Shown here piece by piece: positions 22,605-33,695 of a DNA stretch of 64,000 nt. Below the pieces are notes generated by a model. The model saw only the letters and a list, made by a program, of their open reading frames with translations. It searched no databases and had not been told where the DNA came from. Within the stretch, counting starts at the first letter, position 1. Each line of letters begins with the position of its first letter. The translations under genes and the position numbers were made by a program. Source of the stretch: Hygrophila difformis (Eukaryota; Streptophyta; Magnoliopsida; Lamiales; Acanthaceae); NCBI GenBank assembly GCA_030278955.1, contig JAOANR010000002.1:11087982-11151981 (forward strand), given 5' to 3'.

Positions 22605-22923
22605 CTAAGGGGGAGAGGATGTAATACCCCGTAATAATGCATAGATATTTATTTTCGAGCCCGACCCGAATATCTTGTATCCCGAATAAACAAATTCAAA
22701 TTGTTTTGAACTATGTAATGACTTGATCCCTTCACGGGGTACGTAGGCAACTCGAAAATTTTAATTATGGGTTCAGTCAAACAATAATAAAATAATACAA
22801 ACAATATCATACAATAACATATCAGAAAACAATATAGAAATGAACGATAGAACCTTAGTTCTTCGCTTGCGAAAAGCTAACATGCAACTTCGGGGACAAA
22901 GTTGATTCTTAAGGGGGGTAGAC
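22605..22923 (+). other. Doubled polypurine tract / LTR-start remnant in element D
   Basis: CTAAGGGGGAGAGGA (22605-22619) is followed by an LTR-like start TGTAATACCCCG at 22620. The next bases resemble the LARD LTR start (CAAATTCAAATTGTTTTGAA, then TTGATCCCTTCAC). After about 290 bases a second polypurine tract CTTAAGGGGGGTAGAC (about 22908-22923) precedes the real LTR start at 22924. The first is a fossil LTR edge, probably left by recombination between related elements. Confidence 0.6.
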
Positions 22924-23675
22924 TGTAATACCCGAGATTTTTTCGGCGTCTAAAGGAATAAAATTAGTTTCTTAATCCGATCAAGGTCGAAATATCTCCG
23001 GGAAGAAGAAAATAATTTATCACAATCAATTATTGCTCGGAAATGAAACGCCGATAGATTCAAAAATTCAAAATGGAATAAAAGAGGGAAAGGAAGCCCG
23101 AAGATATTCCATGGATTAATTCCAAAAGAATTGGAATTAAATTCAAGAAGGAAAAGAATTTTAATTCCAAGAACCCGTGAAGTCGGAAATAATTTAATTA
23201 GTAAATTATTGCACGGGAGCCAAAAGACGACGAATTAGAAGCCGACAAATCCGAAACCGACGAACTTAAGATTTCAAACACGAAATCAATTTCAAGTCGA
23301 AATAGATTTAAGATAGGAATTGTGATCCGAGAATGACCCGGAAAAATCGAGCCCGAAAATGTAGGAGGATAGAAACCCGAAACAGAGGAGAAAAGGCCCG
23401 ACGGGATCGCACGGCCCAGTCCGGATGCACGGCCCAGACCAGGCCGCGCGCCCTCCGCGCGGTGGTGGGCTAAACCCCGCGCCAACCCCACGCCACTACA
23501 GAGGCAGCTGGCGACTTGCGCGATTTCGGCGATTTCTTGCCTTATTTTCGACCCACGACTATGGAAACTCAATCACAATTCGGGGAAAGGGATTTTGGAC
23601 GATTTTGATGGATCTCATACCCTATAATCAGACTTGTAAACCCTAATCTACTCCCAAAAACAGCCCCCACCTTCC
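22924..23675 (+). repeat. Element D 3' LTR, first segment
   Basis: It begins TGTAATACCCGAGA next to a polypurine tract and is interrupted at 23675 by solo LTR E. The other half is 54062-56437. The TSD cttcc (23671-23675 and 54057-54061) proves that the two halves are one LTR of about 3.13 kb. It contains a GC-rich zone near 23410-23470. Confidence 0.8.
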
Positions 23676-24268
23676 TGTAACACCCCGGATTTGATAACCC
23701 ATGCCGGGATGCCACCGCCACACTTCCCTAGCAAGACACAGATTCTCCGAGCTTGCTAGAGAGATGCAAGGCTATAGGTATTGCAAAAGTTTTAAAAAAA
23801 ACAAGTCCGGAATTTATTTAAAATATAATAAATAAGTCTCATCCACACGCATAATAATATTAATAATAATATATCGCAGCGGAAAATGTAAAGTGGGCCA
23901 ACATGGCCAAAACTCGGGTTTTACATGCCCGATATGCAAGTATCATAAAAAGCGATAAACCAATGTTTAAATTTTTCCATCCCCCAAATGCATATGCTCA
24001 TGCATTTTCTCCATACTCTGAAAAAGAGAAAAACAACAATTTTATCAGTATATAAAATACTGAGTAAGTCGATCCTAATACAGCAATAAAGGGGTTGAAT
24101 TAAATAATTAAATTTTACTCCTAGGCATGCATACAAAATATTCCATCCACCAATTTAAAAATAGATAATTTAATTGTATACTTGAACATGCATTAAATTC
24201 ATAAGTAATAATTTAACATGTTATAAAATTTAAGACATAAATTTAAATGCAAAATTTAAAGACAAGAA
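23676..24268 (-). repeat. Solo LTR E, minus strand, left part
   Basis: On the plus strand it begins TGTAACACCCCGGATTTG, the reverse complement of a Gypsy LTR end. It contains the reverse-complemented acceptor (CTCTGAAAAAG near 24017) and the hairpin CAGTAT/ATACTG at 24046-24062. It is cut at 24268 by element C (TSD aagaa, 24264-24268) and resumes at 52189. No primer site or polypurine tract adjoins either end and the flanks carry TSD cttcc, so it is a solo LTR of about 2.46 kb. Confidence 0.82.
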
Positions 24269-24764
24269 TGTAACACCCCCATTTTCCCTAAAGATGCAGC
24301 GGAAGAAAAGAGCGGGAACAATGGGTGGAGTGCTACCGCCACGTATTCCGGACTGCCCGAAATACGCTAAGGCTAGCATAAATAATTGCAGAAAATCAGA
24401 ATTGAATGTATATGCTAACCACGTTCCGGACAAGCTAGCATATAATTCACAAAGAAGCTTATATACTATGAGAAAAATAAAATAAGCTTAATAAAAATGT
24501 CTGGTATAGCGTAACCAAACGGAGGACTGCATTCCTCAAAGCGCGCAATAACAATAATGGAGTAAATCCATGGAAGTTCTATTTCATAAAAATGGGTTGT
24601 CTATTTCATACTCAAAAATACTGTTAAATGCATAATGCATTGTTTAAAACAGTAGGGCACCATATTTTCATAAATGGGATAAAACCCAAATATTTTGTTT
24701 ATGCTCGATAAATCACTATCTATGCCAAGTAATAGCTTTTTATCCCAATAAGGGGGTTTTAAAA
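24269..24764 (-). repeat. Element C left LTR, first segment
   Basis: This is the U5-side end of the 3' LTR in element orientation. It aligns with 18353-18847 and 48887-49381. It ends with the Copia TSD taaaa (24760-24764). Confidence 0.85.
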
Positions 24765-25608
24765 TGTTAGGGATATTTTTAGTATTGTGAAGATGTTCGT
24801 CATTTTGGCCGTTGTTGCAACATCGTGTCAACAACGCTTTATTATCTTCACTGGAAAAAAGCACAGAATAGTACAGTGACGTGGCATTTCCCCTAGCAGG
24901 CCTTAGAAGGGTTTAGATGGGCCTTAAAACCCATATAAATACCTGTCTTCGTCCTTGAGGGATTGAGGATGATTTCAGCCGCAATCACAGCTCCTTTTAC
25001 AGAGTATTAACTGATTCCAAGCTGTGTTTATGGTGGATTGAGAGCTGAAGCAGAAACCCCCTGGTTTTCGTTGTTTGCAGAAGGCACCAACAACCATCCT
25101 GCTACTGGTATATCTTTAGTTGTTGAGTCTTCTACATTTTCATGGGGTAATTGGGATTGTGTTTAGGCATTTCTAAGTTTATTGTTTTGTAAACACAATC
25201 CGTGTGTATTGTAGGTGTTTTAGCACCATTGAGCTTAACTTGTTTGATTAGCTAGGTTCCTCAAACACCACCTTAATACCTGCCGGTGAATTGCTTGCAT
25301 TTGGGTAGATAGTTGATGCTCCCATGTGTTCTTCTAGTCTATTTGGGTAGATATGAGAGTTCATTGGAATGTAAGGGTATGTAAGGTGTGGTTGACCCTT
25401 GTTCAATCGGTTTGGTGGAGATCTAGTGAATCCCTGGCTTGGTGCCCCCAGATGTAGATCAGTGGATCGAACTGGGTGATCAAATTCCTTGTGTTCTTAT
25501 TTTATTCCGCACTCTGTTTGTGTTTGCCTCTGGTTGTGGTTTGCAGGTTGTTGAGACATCGCTCAAACAACGCTTACAGGGTTTTACGTATTCTGATTGG
25601 GCCTGTCA
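24765..25608 (+). repeat. Copia 5' LTR, 844 bp
   Basis: TGTTAGGGATAT to GGGCCTGTCA. GACGTGGCA and a TATAAATA box (about 24935-24942) mark the likely promoter, and the transcript would start shortly downstream. It differs from the 3' LTR at six sites. Confidence 0.93.
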
Positions 25609-25610
25609 AT

Positions 25611-25622
25611 TGGTATCAGAGC
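25611..25622 (+). other. Copia primer binding site
   Basis: TGGTATCAGAGC, complementary to the 3' end of initiator tRNA-Met, lies two bases after the LTR. Confidence 0.93.
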
Positions 25623-25655
25623 GGGGCTCTAACGTTTAGCTGAGTCCGGTCCAAT

Positions 25656-27068
25656 ATGAATAGAGAAGGTGGCTCTGTCTCGAGACCTCCTCTGTTTGAT
25701 GGTTCGAATTATCCATTCTGGAAGAATCGAATGAGGATATTTCTTAAGCATACTGGTGTAGATGTCTGGAATGCTGTTCTATCTCCCTGGGAACAACCTA
25801 TGAAAGAGGTCCGCACGCCTGCTACTGAAACCTCTGCTGCCATTACGACTTTTGTCCCTGCTACTCAAGAAGAAATGTCAGCTGCTCAGAAGAACAAGGA
25901 ACAAGGGAACAACACGGCGTTGAATTGTCTATTCAATTCTGTGGATGAATCACAATATCACATCATTTCAAACTGTGAGACAGCTTATGAAGCCTGGACT
26001 GCTTTGGAAGCAGCCTATGAAGGATCTGCTGATGTTCAAGCCTTGAAGCTTCAGAGAATTGAATATGCTTTTGATAGTATTCTGATACAAGAAGATGAGA
26101 ATATTGCTGCTTATCATGCTCGGTTCAAGAAGTTAGTAAATGAAGCTCAGTCTTTTGGTTTGAAGTATGATGATGCAAAGCTGGTTCGGAAGATGCTGAG
26201 GACAGTTACTCGTAGATATCAATCGAAGGTGTCCACTCTTGAAGAACTTGAGAAGACCAAATCCTTTACTCTTGAAGCATTGGTTGGTTCACTTCAGACT
26301 TTTGAAATGAACTACTTGGAAGAAGAGCCTACACGTAATCTAGCTTTCAAAGTTGAAGATGAGATTCAGTGCATTGACAATGAAGAAAAGGCTTACCTAA
26401 CCAAGAAATTGGCAAGGATGTTACAGGACAAGAGAGCCAAGAAGCTGAACTACAAGAAAGATGATAAAGGACGTTATCAGCGAGGTGTTTCATCATCCCG
26501 TGAACAACCTTCCAAGCACAAGTCAGACAATTCCTATGATAAGAGGAAGGGTTATAAGAAGATGGATTTACCCGATACATTCAAGAATTTAAAGTGCTAT
26601 GATTGTGAAGGTGTTGGTCATAAAGCCTCTGAATGCCCTACTGCTAAGAGAAGGGTTGGAAAAGCTCGTCAAGCTACCTTAAGTGATGGTGAGGTCAGTT
26701 GTTCTTCCAAGGAGGAAGGAGATGACAGCGAGGATGAGGAGATGATAGCCTTTACTGTGAAAGACGTTGTTCTAACAACCGATGACACTCTGTCCAAACA
26801 TTTGTCTGATACAGAGTCTCATGAATTCGACAGTGATGTTAGTCGATATGATTATGATGAACTTCTTGCAGGTTTTGAATCGGTGAAAGAAGATCATGCA
26901 GTTGCTGTTGCAGAGAATAAGAAATTGCTCGATCAGAAGGGAGATCTACTGGTTCTTATTGATGAGAAGGATGCTGAAATCACAAGTCTCAAGGAATCTT
27001 TGGCTATTGTATCTACTGAGAGAGATACTCTATTGGAGGAAAACGCTGCATTGCTTGCCAAGACCTAG
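25656..27068 (+). CDS. Copia gag, 470 aa, ends at an in-frame TAG
   Basis: This is the structural capsid/nucleocapsid protein. The N-terminus RPPLFDGSNYPFWKNRM is the Copia gag signature. About 60-230 is the gag core (AYEAWTALEAAYEG, FKKLVNEAQSFG). At about 314-327 the CCHC knuckle CYDCEGVGHKASEC binds RNA. An acidic stretch and a C-terminal coiled coil follow (DEKDAEITSLKESLA). The TAG at 27066-27068 is in the same frame as the next fragment and sits within the usual gag C-terminal region (LDEIINQGKSP lies beyond it). It therefore looks like a nonsense mutation, not the normal end. The bases after it do not match known read-through contexts such as CARYYA. Confidence 0.88.
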   Translation: MNREGGSVSRPPLFDGSNYPFWKNRMRIFLKHTGVDVWNAVLSPWEQPMKEVRTPATETSAAITTFVPATQEEMSAAQKNKEQGNNTALNCLFNSVDESQYHIISNCETAYEAWTALEAAYEGSADVQALKLQRIEYAFDSILIQEDENIAAYHARFKKLVNEAQSFGLKYDDAKLVRKMLRTVTRRYQSKVSTLEELEKTKSFTLEALVGSLQTFEMNYLEEEPTRNLAFKVEDEIQCIDNEEKAYLTKKLARMLQDKRAKKLNYKKDDKGRYQRGVSSSREQPSKHKSDNSYDKRKGYKKMDLPDTFKNLKCYDCEGVGHKASECPTAKRRVGKARQATLSDGEVSCSSKEEGDDSEDEEMIAFTVKDVVLTTDDTLSKHLSDTESHEFDSDVSRYDYDELLAGFESVKEDHAVAVAENKKLLDQKGDLLVLIDEKDAEITSLKESLAIVSTERDTLLEENAALLAKT

Positions 27069-27794
27069 AAGATAGATAACATGGTTAAAGGCAAAGACAA
27101 GCTGGATGAGATCATTAATCAAGGGAAATCACCATCCAATAGAGAAGGTATTGGGTACAAGCGCAACTCTAGACCTAACAAGAAATCTGCACCTACTTTT
27201 GTGCGTGCAGGTACCCTTGAGACTAGCTCATCCAAAGCACCTGAGAAAGTTGATTGTCCAGAGTCCCCCAAGAAGAGCAAAGACTGCCCTTATTGTAAAT
27301 TCCAAGGTCATCCTGTTCAACTCTGTCAAAGACTTACCCAAGATCTTCTTGGTGGTCGCCCGGTTGTTTGGCCATCGCTGGAACTACAGAAGCAGGTCAA
27401 ACTTACTATGATGTGGATTCCCAAATCCAAGATAGTACCCAAGATGTGCCTTGTTGTACTTTCGGCTCAGAAAGGACCCAATGATGGTAAGTGGTACTTT
27501 GACAGTGGCTGCTCTCGACATATGACTGGTAAAAAGGATTTTCTCATTGATTATGTGGAATCTGATTGTGGGGAAGTACTCTATGGAAATGGAGCTCGTA
27601 GCAAAATCTGTGGATATGGGAAAGCAAAAGGTGCAAACATGGGTTTCTTAACTACTGTGTACTATGTTGCTGATCTATCTACAAATCTTATCTCCATAAG
27701 TCAACTTTGTGATGAAAAATTCTTTGTTGGTTTCACTAATGAGGATTGCATGGTTATTGATCCTTCTTACAATTGTGTCATTAAAGGAGTATGA
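27069..27794 (+). pseudogene. Copia gag tail and protease fragment, ends at an in-frame TGA
   Basis: It stays in frame with gag after the TAG. It contains a second knuckle CPYCKFQGHPVQLC and the aspartic protease start WYFDSGCSRHMTG with the catalytic DSG. A further protease stretch ends near the TGA at 27792-27794. Reading on in the same frame leads directly into integrase, so this stop too interrupts an ancestral single polyprotein. Confidence 0.85.
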
Positions 27795-29750
27795 TCATCT
27801 AACAATTGCTATGTCTTAAAGTCTGCTGTGGAATCAGTCTTTTTGTCACAGGTTGAAACTGCAAAGTTGTGGCATCAAAGGTGTGGGCATATGAATTACA
27901 AATCTCTTATTCAACTTAGCAAGTCTGGCGTTGTTCGAGGGTTGCCCAAACTACAGAGCAAAGCCAAGGTAGTCTGTGGTGCTTGTGCTAAGGGTAAACA
28001 AATTCACTCCTCTCACAAAGTAGTGGATACCATTCAGACCACAAGGTGCCTTGAGCTGTTGCACATGGACTTGATGGGACCAACAGAAGTGCCTAGCCTA
28101 GGTGGTAAGAGGTACATCTTTGTATGCATTGATGATTTCTCTCGTTATACTTGGGTTGATTTCTTAAAATCCAAAGATGAGGCTGTTTCAGTGTTCTCTA
28201 AGCTATCTTTAAAGATCATGGCTGAAAAGGATCTCAAGATAAGGCGTATCCGATCTGATCATGGGAAAGAGTTTGAAAATCAGTTGTTCGCACAACTCTG
28301 CAACAATCTTGGTATTGCTCATGAATATTCAGCCCCCCACACTCCACAACAGAATGGTGTGGTTGAGCGTAAGAACCGTACTCTACAGGAGATGGCTCGA
28401 TCTCTCCTCCATGCTAGTAATCTTGGGAAACGTTTTTGGGCTGAAGCTGTTAATATCTCATGCTACATCATTTATCGAGTGTACATGCGACCTCAGACAA
28501 CCACTACTCCTTATGAGATTTGGAGAGGAAAGACTCCTAACATTTCTCACCTTCATGTCTTTGGAAGTATGTGCTATGCTTTGAAGGATCGAACTATTGT
28601 CAAAAACTTTGATTCCAAATCTGATGAAGCCATTTTCTTGGGATATTCAGTGGATTCAAGAGCCTACCGTGTTTACTTGAAGAGAACTTCAAAGGTTATT
28701 GAGACTATTAATGTTGTCTTTGATGATGTTAATCTCTCTGCAGGCTCTGTCTCTCCTCATGATGATGATGATGATCCTATTCGGCTTTTTCCTCATGTAT
28801 CCTCCAGTGCAATTCCTGAAGTAATGCCTCCCTCAGATCCTATTGATGTTTCTGATACTGAAGAAGGTGATCCGGTTGTTGATACAACTGGTGAACAACC
28901 TTCAGCTCCAGATTCTCCTAAAAGGAGAGGTCCAAAACGTGGTCCACGAGCACCTAAGTATCACTCTAAGGATGATATTATTGGCGATCCCTCTGGTCCT
29001 AGACAGACTCGAGGTCATCAACTTAACATTTCTGAATTGGCAAATATGTGCTTTCATATTATGCATTGTTTTGTTTCATCTATTGAACCTAAGAATGCTA
29101 ATGAGGCTTTGCAAGATGAGTTTTGGATAGCTGCAATGCAGGATGAATTGCTACAATTCAAACGCAATGATGTTTGGGAGTTGATGGAACAACCAACTGG
29201 AGTGAATGTCATTGGCACTAAATGGGTCTTTCGAAACAAGACTGATGAGCATGGAAAGATTATTCGCAATAAGGCTCGCTTGGTTGCACAAGGCTTTACT
29301 CAGATTGAAGGCCTGGATTATGATGAGACATTCGCACCTGTTGCTCGCATCGAGGCTGTAAGATTACTACTTGCTATTTCTTGCTCTCTTGGTTTTAAAC
29401 TGTATCAAATGAACATCAAAACCGCCTTTCTGAATGGCTACATCAAGGAAGACATCTATGTGTCTCAGCCCATTGGTTTTGAATGCCCTGATCATCCTAA
29501 TTATGTTTATAAGGTCAAGCGTGCTCTTTATGGTCTAAAGCAGGCTCCACGTGCCTGGTATGAACGCTTGTCTACATATCTTTTGGATAAACGCTATGTG
29601 CGTGGTAATGTTGATAAGACGTTGTTCGTACAACGTACAAACAACCATCTATTAGTAGCACAGATTTATGTGGATGATATTGTTTTGGCTCTACTTCAGA
29701 TGATCTTCGAGATGCTTTTGTACACTCCATGCAAATTGAATTCGAGATGA
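27795..29750 (+). pseudogene. Copia integrase and RT N-terminal part, frameshifted end
   Basis: The open stretch runs from about 27795, with the first ATG at 27880. Integrase: the zinc domain (LWHQRCGHMNYKSL, then CGACAKGKQ) and the catalytic core (LHMDLMGP, RIRSDHGKEFEN, PQQNGVVERKNRTL). An acidic linker follows. RT: WVFRNKTDEHGK, KARLVAQGFTQ, FAPVARIEAVR, then YVDDIV near the end. The motif A position reads QMNIKTAFLNG, with Asn (AAC at 29412-29414) where the family has the catalytic Asp. Just after the YVDD box the frame is lost in the T run at 29683-29686, consistent with one missing base, and the frame closes at 29750. The RT would be inactive even without the frameshift. Confidence 0.85.
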
Positions 29751-30610
29751 GTATGATGGGTGAGCTCACATTTTTCTTAGGGCTACAGATTAAGCAAACC
29801 TCTGATGGGATCTTTCTTAATCAAGAGAAGTATGTTGGCACCATGCTTCAGAAATTCAAAATGGAAGATTGCAAGATTGCTAAGTCACCCCTAGGTCAGC
29901 ATGACAAGATTTCCAAAGATGAATCTGGGATTTCTGTTAATCAGAAAATGTATCGCAGCATTATTGGAAGTCTCTTATATCTCACTGCTAGTCGTCTGGA
30001 TATCTCCTTCAGTGTTGGTGTGTGCGCTCGATATCAATCAGATCCTAAAGAATCTCACCTTCGTGCTGTCAAAAGGATTCTTCGATACATTAAAGGAACT
30101 CCTGGCCTCGGTCTCTGGTATTCTAAACGTTCCTCACTTGAGTTAATTGGTTATACAGACTCTGATTGGGCTGGTTGTTCCGACGACCGAAAATCAACCA
30201 CTGGTGGTTGCTTTTATCTTGGTCAGAACTTAGTCAACTGGTATTCTCGTAAGCAAAATGTTGTTGCTTTATCTACTGCGGAGGCTGAATATATTGCTGC
30301 TGCCCATTGTTGTACTCAGCTGATTTGGATGCGTCAAATGCTTTTGGATTATGGTATTTCCTTGGATGATTTCCTTATTCACTGTGACAACACCAGTGCC
30401 ATTAATATTTCCAGGAATCCAGTCCAACACAATCGGAGTAAACATATTGACATTCGATTTCACTTTATCCAAAATTTGGTGGAAGATGGCCTGTGCAAGA
30501 TTCAGCATCTCTCGTCGTTGGAACAACTCGCAGACATCCTCACAAAGAACTTGGAAACTTCTCGGTTTGAATCATTGAGGCGCAGTTTGGGCCTCTGCTT
30601 TTCTCACTAA
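29729..30610 (+). pseudogene. Copia RT C-terminal part and RNase H
   Basis: This is the continuation of pol in another frame. The RT thumb region starts around FFLGLQIKQTSDGIFLNQ. RNase H shows YTDSDWAGCSDDRKSTTGG, ALSTAEAEYIAAA, CDNTSAI, HIDIRFHFIQ and ADILTKNL. The stop TAA at 30608-30610 ends pol. The same stop lies at 54-56 in the duplicated copy. Confidence 0.88.
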
Positions 30611-30816
30611 TGGGATATATTTCGGGTGGGCCACTGCAATTCTTGGTTTTCTATTTCTTTTGGCCCAAGCCCAAGCCTAGGGGGAGTTGTCTTAAACCGA
30701 ATGAGGCGGTTTCTAGTACACTACTGCTCGTCTCCAATCTCTCTCTTCCCTGCACGTCTCTGCAAGTTCTTCCCCGATTCCCCTCTTTTTTTTCGGAAAT
30801 TTGAATTTCTCTCGCA

Positions 30817-32493
30817 ATGGCGTCTCCTTCCAGCTCCAGTATCAATCCTGATGAATTTATTGATGCTCAGCCGCTTGCCGTTGATGATTCCATCTATAAG
30901 GCTCGTCTTGCTGCAGAACAATCGCCTGGAGATGATCAATTTGAGGACGCTCAGGATGACGTCGATGCCGCTATCGATGACTACTTTGTTGCTGACCCTG
31001 ATGACGCAGATATGGAGGTCAATCCTGATACTGAGAAGGGTTCTAACCCTCAGCCTACTCCGGACAATGTCGAGACCTCTTCGGTTGGCGCAGATCCAAA
31101 AGCGGATGTTCCGACAACAGCAAACCCTAGCGCGGGTGCTAGAAGTTCGACATCTCCTTTGGTCCCTGCCCACGATGCGTCTCCTTCCGCTCCTGTCCCT
31201 CCTGGCGCCAGTTCACCACTTTCGCCTTCGGCTGTTGCAACTGGTGATGGGTTGCTAATGTTGGACCCTGAGTTAAATGCTCCGCCTCACTCTGGGAATG
31301 CTCAACAAGTTCCATTTGGTGGATCCCCTACTGAGGATGTTCCAACTACTGAGGAACAACCATCTCAGGCTGACACTACTGATGATGTTCCTCTGAATGA
31401 GATTAGGAGACAACTTCGTGAGAAAGGGAAGCGCAAGGCTGTTCCGACACCGTCCAAACAACCTTCGAAGAAAAAGTCTAAGAAGGCCACTCCTAAGAAG
31501 AAGTCTACCCCTGTTCTCAACGAGACTGATGCCCATTCTCCTCTGTATTTCTCTGCTGATGGAGAAAGGTATGCCTTGGAAACCCTTCACTCTCGTGGTT
31601 TCATATCTGAGGAATGTTATGTACATCCATATTATGATCAGATTGGTTTTTCTGAATATTTGGAGAAGAAACATCTTTCTGTTTGGGCTACTTCTCTTAA
31701 GCGTTATTCCCCTACTGTTGTTCGTGAATTATATGCCAATTTGCATCCTGATATCCTTGATCATGTTTCCCCTTGGTATTGTAAGATTTATCTTCGTGGA
31801 GAGTTGCTTGATCTTACTCCCTCTGTTTTCAATGAGTTGTTGGAACTTCCTACCAACACTGATATGAACAACCCCTTTGATCTGCTTAATGCTGAGCTAG
31901 CTACTATAGCCTCTACTATCTCTGCCTCTAAGAAATCTGCTTTTGGTAGACGTGCTATGAGTCCTTCAGACCTTTCTATGAAATTCAACTGCCTGTTTAG
32001 GATTGGTGCTTCCAATTTCTTACCTACATCCAATGCTAGCCAGCTTAGTTCTCACATGGGTAAATTCTTGTTTTCCATTGATGAATGTCCTGAGATCCTC
32101 AACTATGGTTACCTGATCATTAAGCATATGTTGAGGTTCTCTCGTGACAAAATTGAAAAGAATACCCAGTTGCCTTATCCTGCTCTTATCACCCTGTTTG
32201 CCCATTCTTGCCACTTGCTTGCCTCTAATGAAACCTTCATTAAAGTCAAGAAACACTTACCTTCTGATAAGCTTAAAGGTCTCCATAATGACTTCAAGCT
32301 TGGTCCTCAAAAGCTTGGATCTGCTCTAGTCGATCATATCAGAACTGAGCTGCAACAGGTTGAGAAAGAGTTGGGTATTCTGAATGACAAGCAGATGGGC
32401 TTGAAGAGAAAGGTTCGAAAGCTGGTTGCCCTACTTCCACATTCTTTTGATGCTCCAGCTGAGGGGGAGGATGACTCTGAGGGTACTCCCTGA
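30817..32493 (+). CDS. Copia third ORF, putative plant transposon-type protein, 558 aa (copy 2)
   Basis: Same protein as at 263-1939, uninterrupted here although gag-pol upstream has two stops and a frameshift. It starts 207 bases after the pol stop, in a different frame, behind a CT-rich leader with a further purine tract (AGGGGGAG, about 30679-30686). Expression would need a separate or spliced mRNA, or internal initiation. Differences from copy 1 include Val2Ala, Val14Phe and Arg275Lys. Confidence 0.72.
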   Translation: MASPSSSSINPDEFIDAQPLAVDDSIYKARLAAEQSPGDDQFEDAQDDVDAAIDDYFVADPDDADMEVNPDTEKGSNPQPTPDNVETSSVGADPKADVPTTANPSAGARSSTSPLVPAHDASPSAPVPPGASSPLSPSAVATGDGLLMLDPELNAPPHSGNAQQVPFGGSPTEDVPTTEEQPSQADTTDDVPLNEIRRQLREKGKRKAVPTPSKQPSKKKSKKATPKKKSTPVLNETDAHSPLYFSADGERYALETLHSRGFISEECYVHPYYDQIGFSEYLEKKHLSVWATSLKRYSPTVVRELYANLHPDILDHVSPWYCKIYLRGELLDLTPSVFNELLELPTNTDMNNPFDLLNAELATIASTISASKKSAFGRRAMSPSDLSMKFNCLFRIGASNFLPTSNASQLSSHMGKFLFSIDECPEILNYGYLIIKHMLRFSRDKIEKNTQLPYPALITLFAHSCHLLASNETFIKVKKHLPSDKLKGLHNDFKLGPQKLGSALVDHIRTELQQVEKELGILNDKQMGLKRKVRKLVALLPHSFDAPAEGEDDSEGTP

Positions 32494-32839
32494 TCTGCCA
32501 AGTAAGGGGGAGTGACAGTGGAAAGGATTGCAGGAGTGCTGGTTGTTTTACTGCTGTTGGAACAACTTTTGTATTTCTGGTTTTCAGACTATGGATATTC
32601 TGGTTTTCTGTAATTGGTGGATATTTTTGGATATTTCTTTGGTCTGTTATTGTTGAATACTCTCATGGATATTGGTATGGGATTATCTTTTATGAATGGA
32701 TGTTTTGTCTATGCCTGTTCTTCTTCAGCTCATATCGTTTGTGGCATGATTATTTGTTGAGATTCTTCTGCTCTCTGCTCTTATTATGACTCTCTGTGCT
32801 TTCTCCACTGTTTTGACTACTTGGCCCGATCATCTCCAC

Positions 32840-32851
32840 AAAGGGGGAGAT
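32840..32851 (+). other. Copia polypurine tract
   Basis: AAAGGGGGAGAT directly before the 3' LTR. A near copy (AGTAAGGGGGAGTGA) sits about 340 bases upstream, after the third ORF. Confidence 0.85.
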
Positions 32852-33695
32852 TGTTAGGGATAGTTTTAGTATTGTGAAGATGTTCGTCATTTTGGCCGTT
32901 GTTGCAACATCGTGTCAACAACGCTTTATTATCTTCACTGGAAAAAAGCACAGAATAGTACAGTGACGTGGCATTTCCCCTAGCAGGCCTTAGAAGGGTT
33001 TAGATGGGCCTTAAAACCCATATAAATACCTGTCTTCGTCCTTGAGGGATTGAAAATGATTTCAGCCGCAATCACAGCTCCTTTTACAGAGTATTAACTG
33101 ATTCCAAGCTGTGTTTATGGTGGATTGAGAGCTGAAGCATAAACCCCCTGGTTTTCGTTGTTTGCAGAAGGCACCAACAACCATCCTGCTACTGGTATAT
33201 CTTTAGCTGTTGAGTCTTCTACATTTTCATGGGGTAATTGGGATTGTGTTTAGGCATTTCTAAGTTTATTGTTTTGTAAACACAATCCGTGTGTATTGTA
33301 GGTGTTTTAGCACCATTGAGCTTAACTTGTTTGATTAGCTAGGTTCCTCAAACACCACCTTAATACCTGCCGGTGAATTGCTTGCATTTGGGTAGATAGT
33401 TGATGCTCCCATGTGTTCTTCTAGTCTATTTGGGTAGATAGGAGAGTTCATTGGAATGTAAGGGTATGTAAGGTGTGGTTGACCCTTGTTCAATCGGTTT
33501 GGTGGAGATCTAGTGAATCCCTGGCTTGGTGCCCCCAGATGTAGATCAGTGGATCGAACTGGGTGATCAAATTCCTTGTGTTCTTATTTTATTCCGCACT
33601 CTGTTTGTGTTTGCCTCTGGTTGTGGTTTGCAGGTTGTTGAGACATCGCTCAAACAACGCTTACAGGGTTTTACGTATTCTGATTGGGCCTGTCA
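32852..33695 (+). repeat. Copia 3' LTR, 844 bp (copy 2)
   Basis: TGTTAGGGATAG to GGGCCTGTCA, followed by the TSD taaaa at 33696-33700. Confidence 0.93.

Larger units (their letters stand above)
24765..33695 (+). mobile_element. Complete Sirevirus-like Copia retrotransposon, 8931 bp
   Basis: LTRs 24765-25608 and 32852-33695 are 844 bp each and differ at six positions by my count (0.7%). The TSD taaaa lies at 24760-24764 and 33696-33700. The gene order gag-PR-INT-RT-RNaseH is typical of Copia. The gag style, the third ORF and the repeated AAGGGGGAGA tracts suggest the Sirevirus lineage. At the often used plant LTR rate of 1.3e-8 per site per year, 0.7% would be roughly 0.3 million years. Pol is disabled, so this copy cannot move on its own. 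Confidence 0.92.

Noticed and set aside
27066..27068. Programmed read-through of the gag TAG
   Set aside because: The following bases AAGATAGAT do not fit the known CARYYA context, and gag-like sequence continues past the stop, so a nonsense mutation is simpler.
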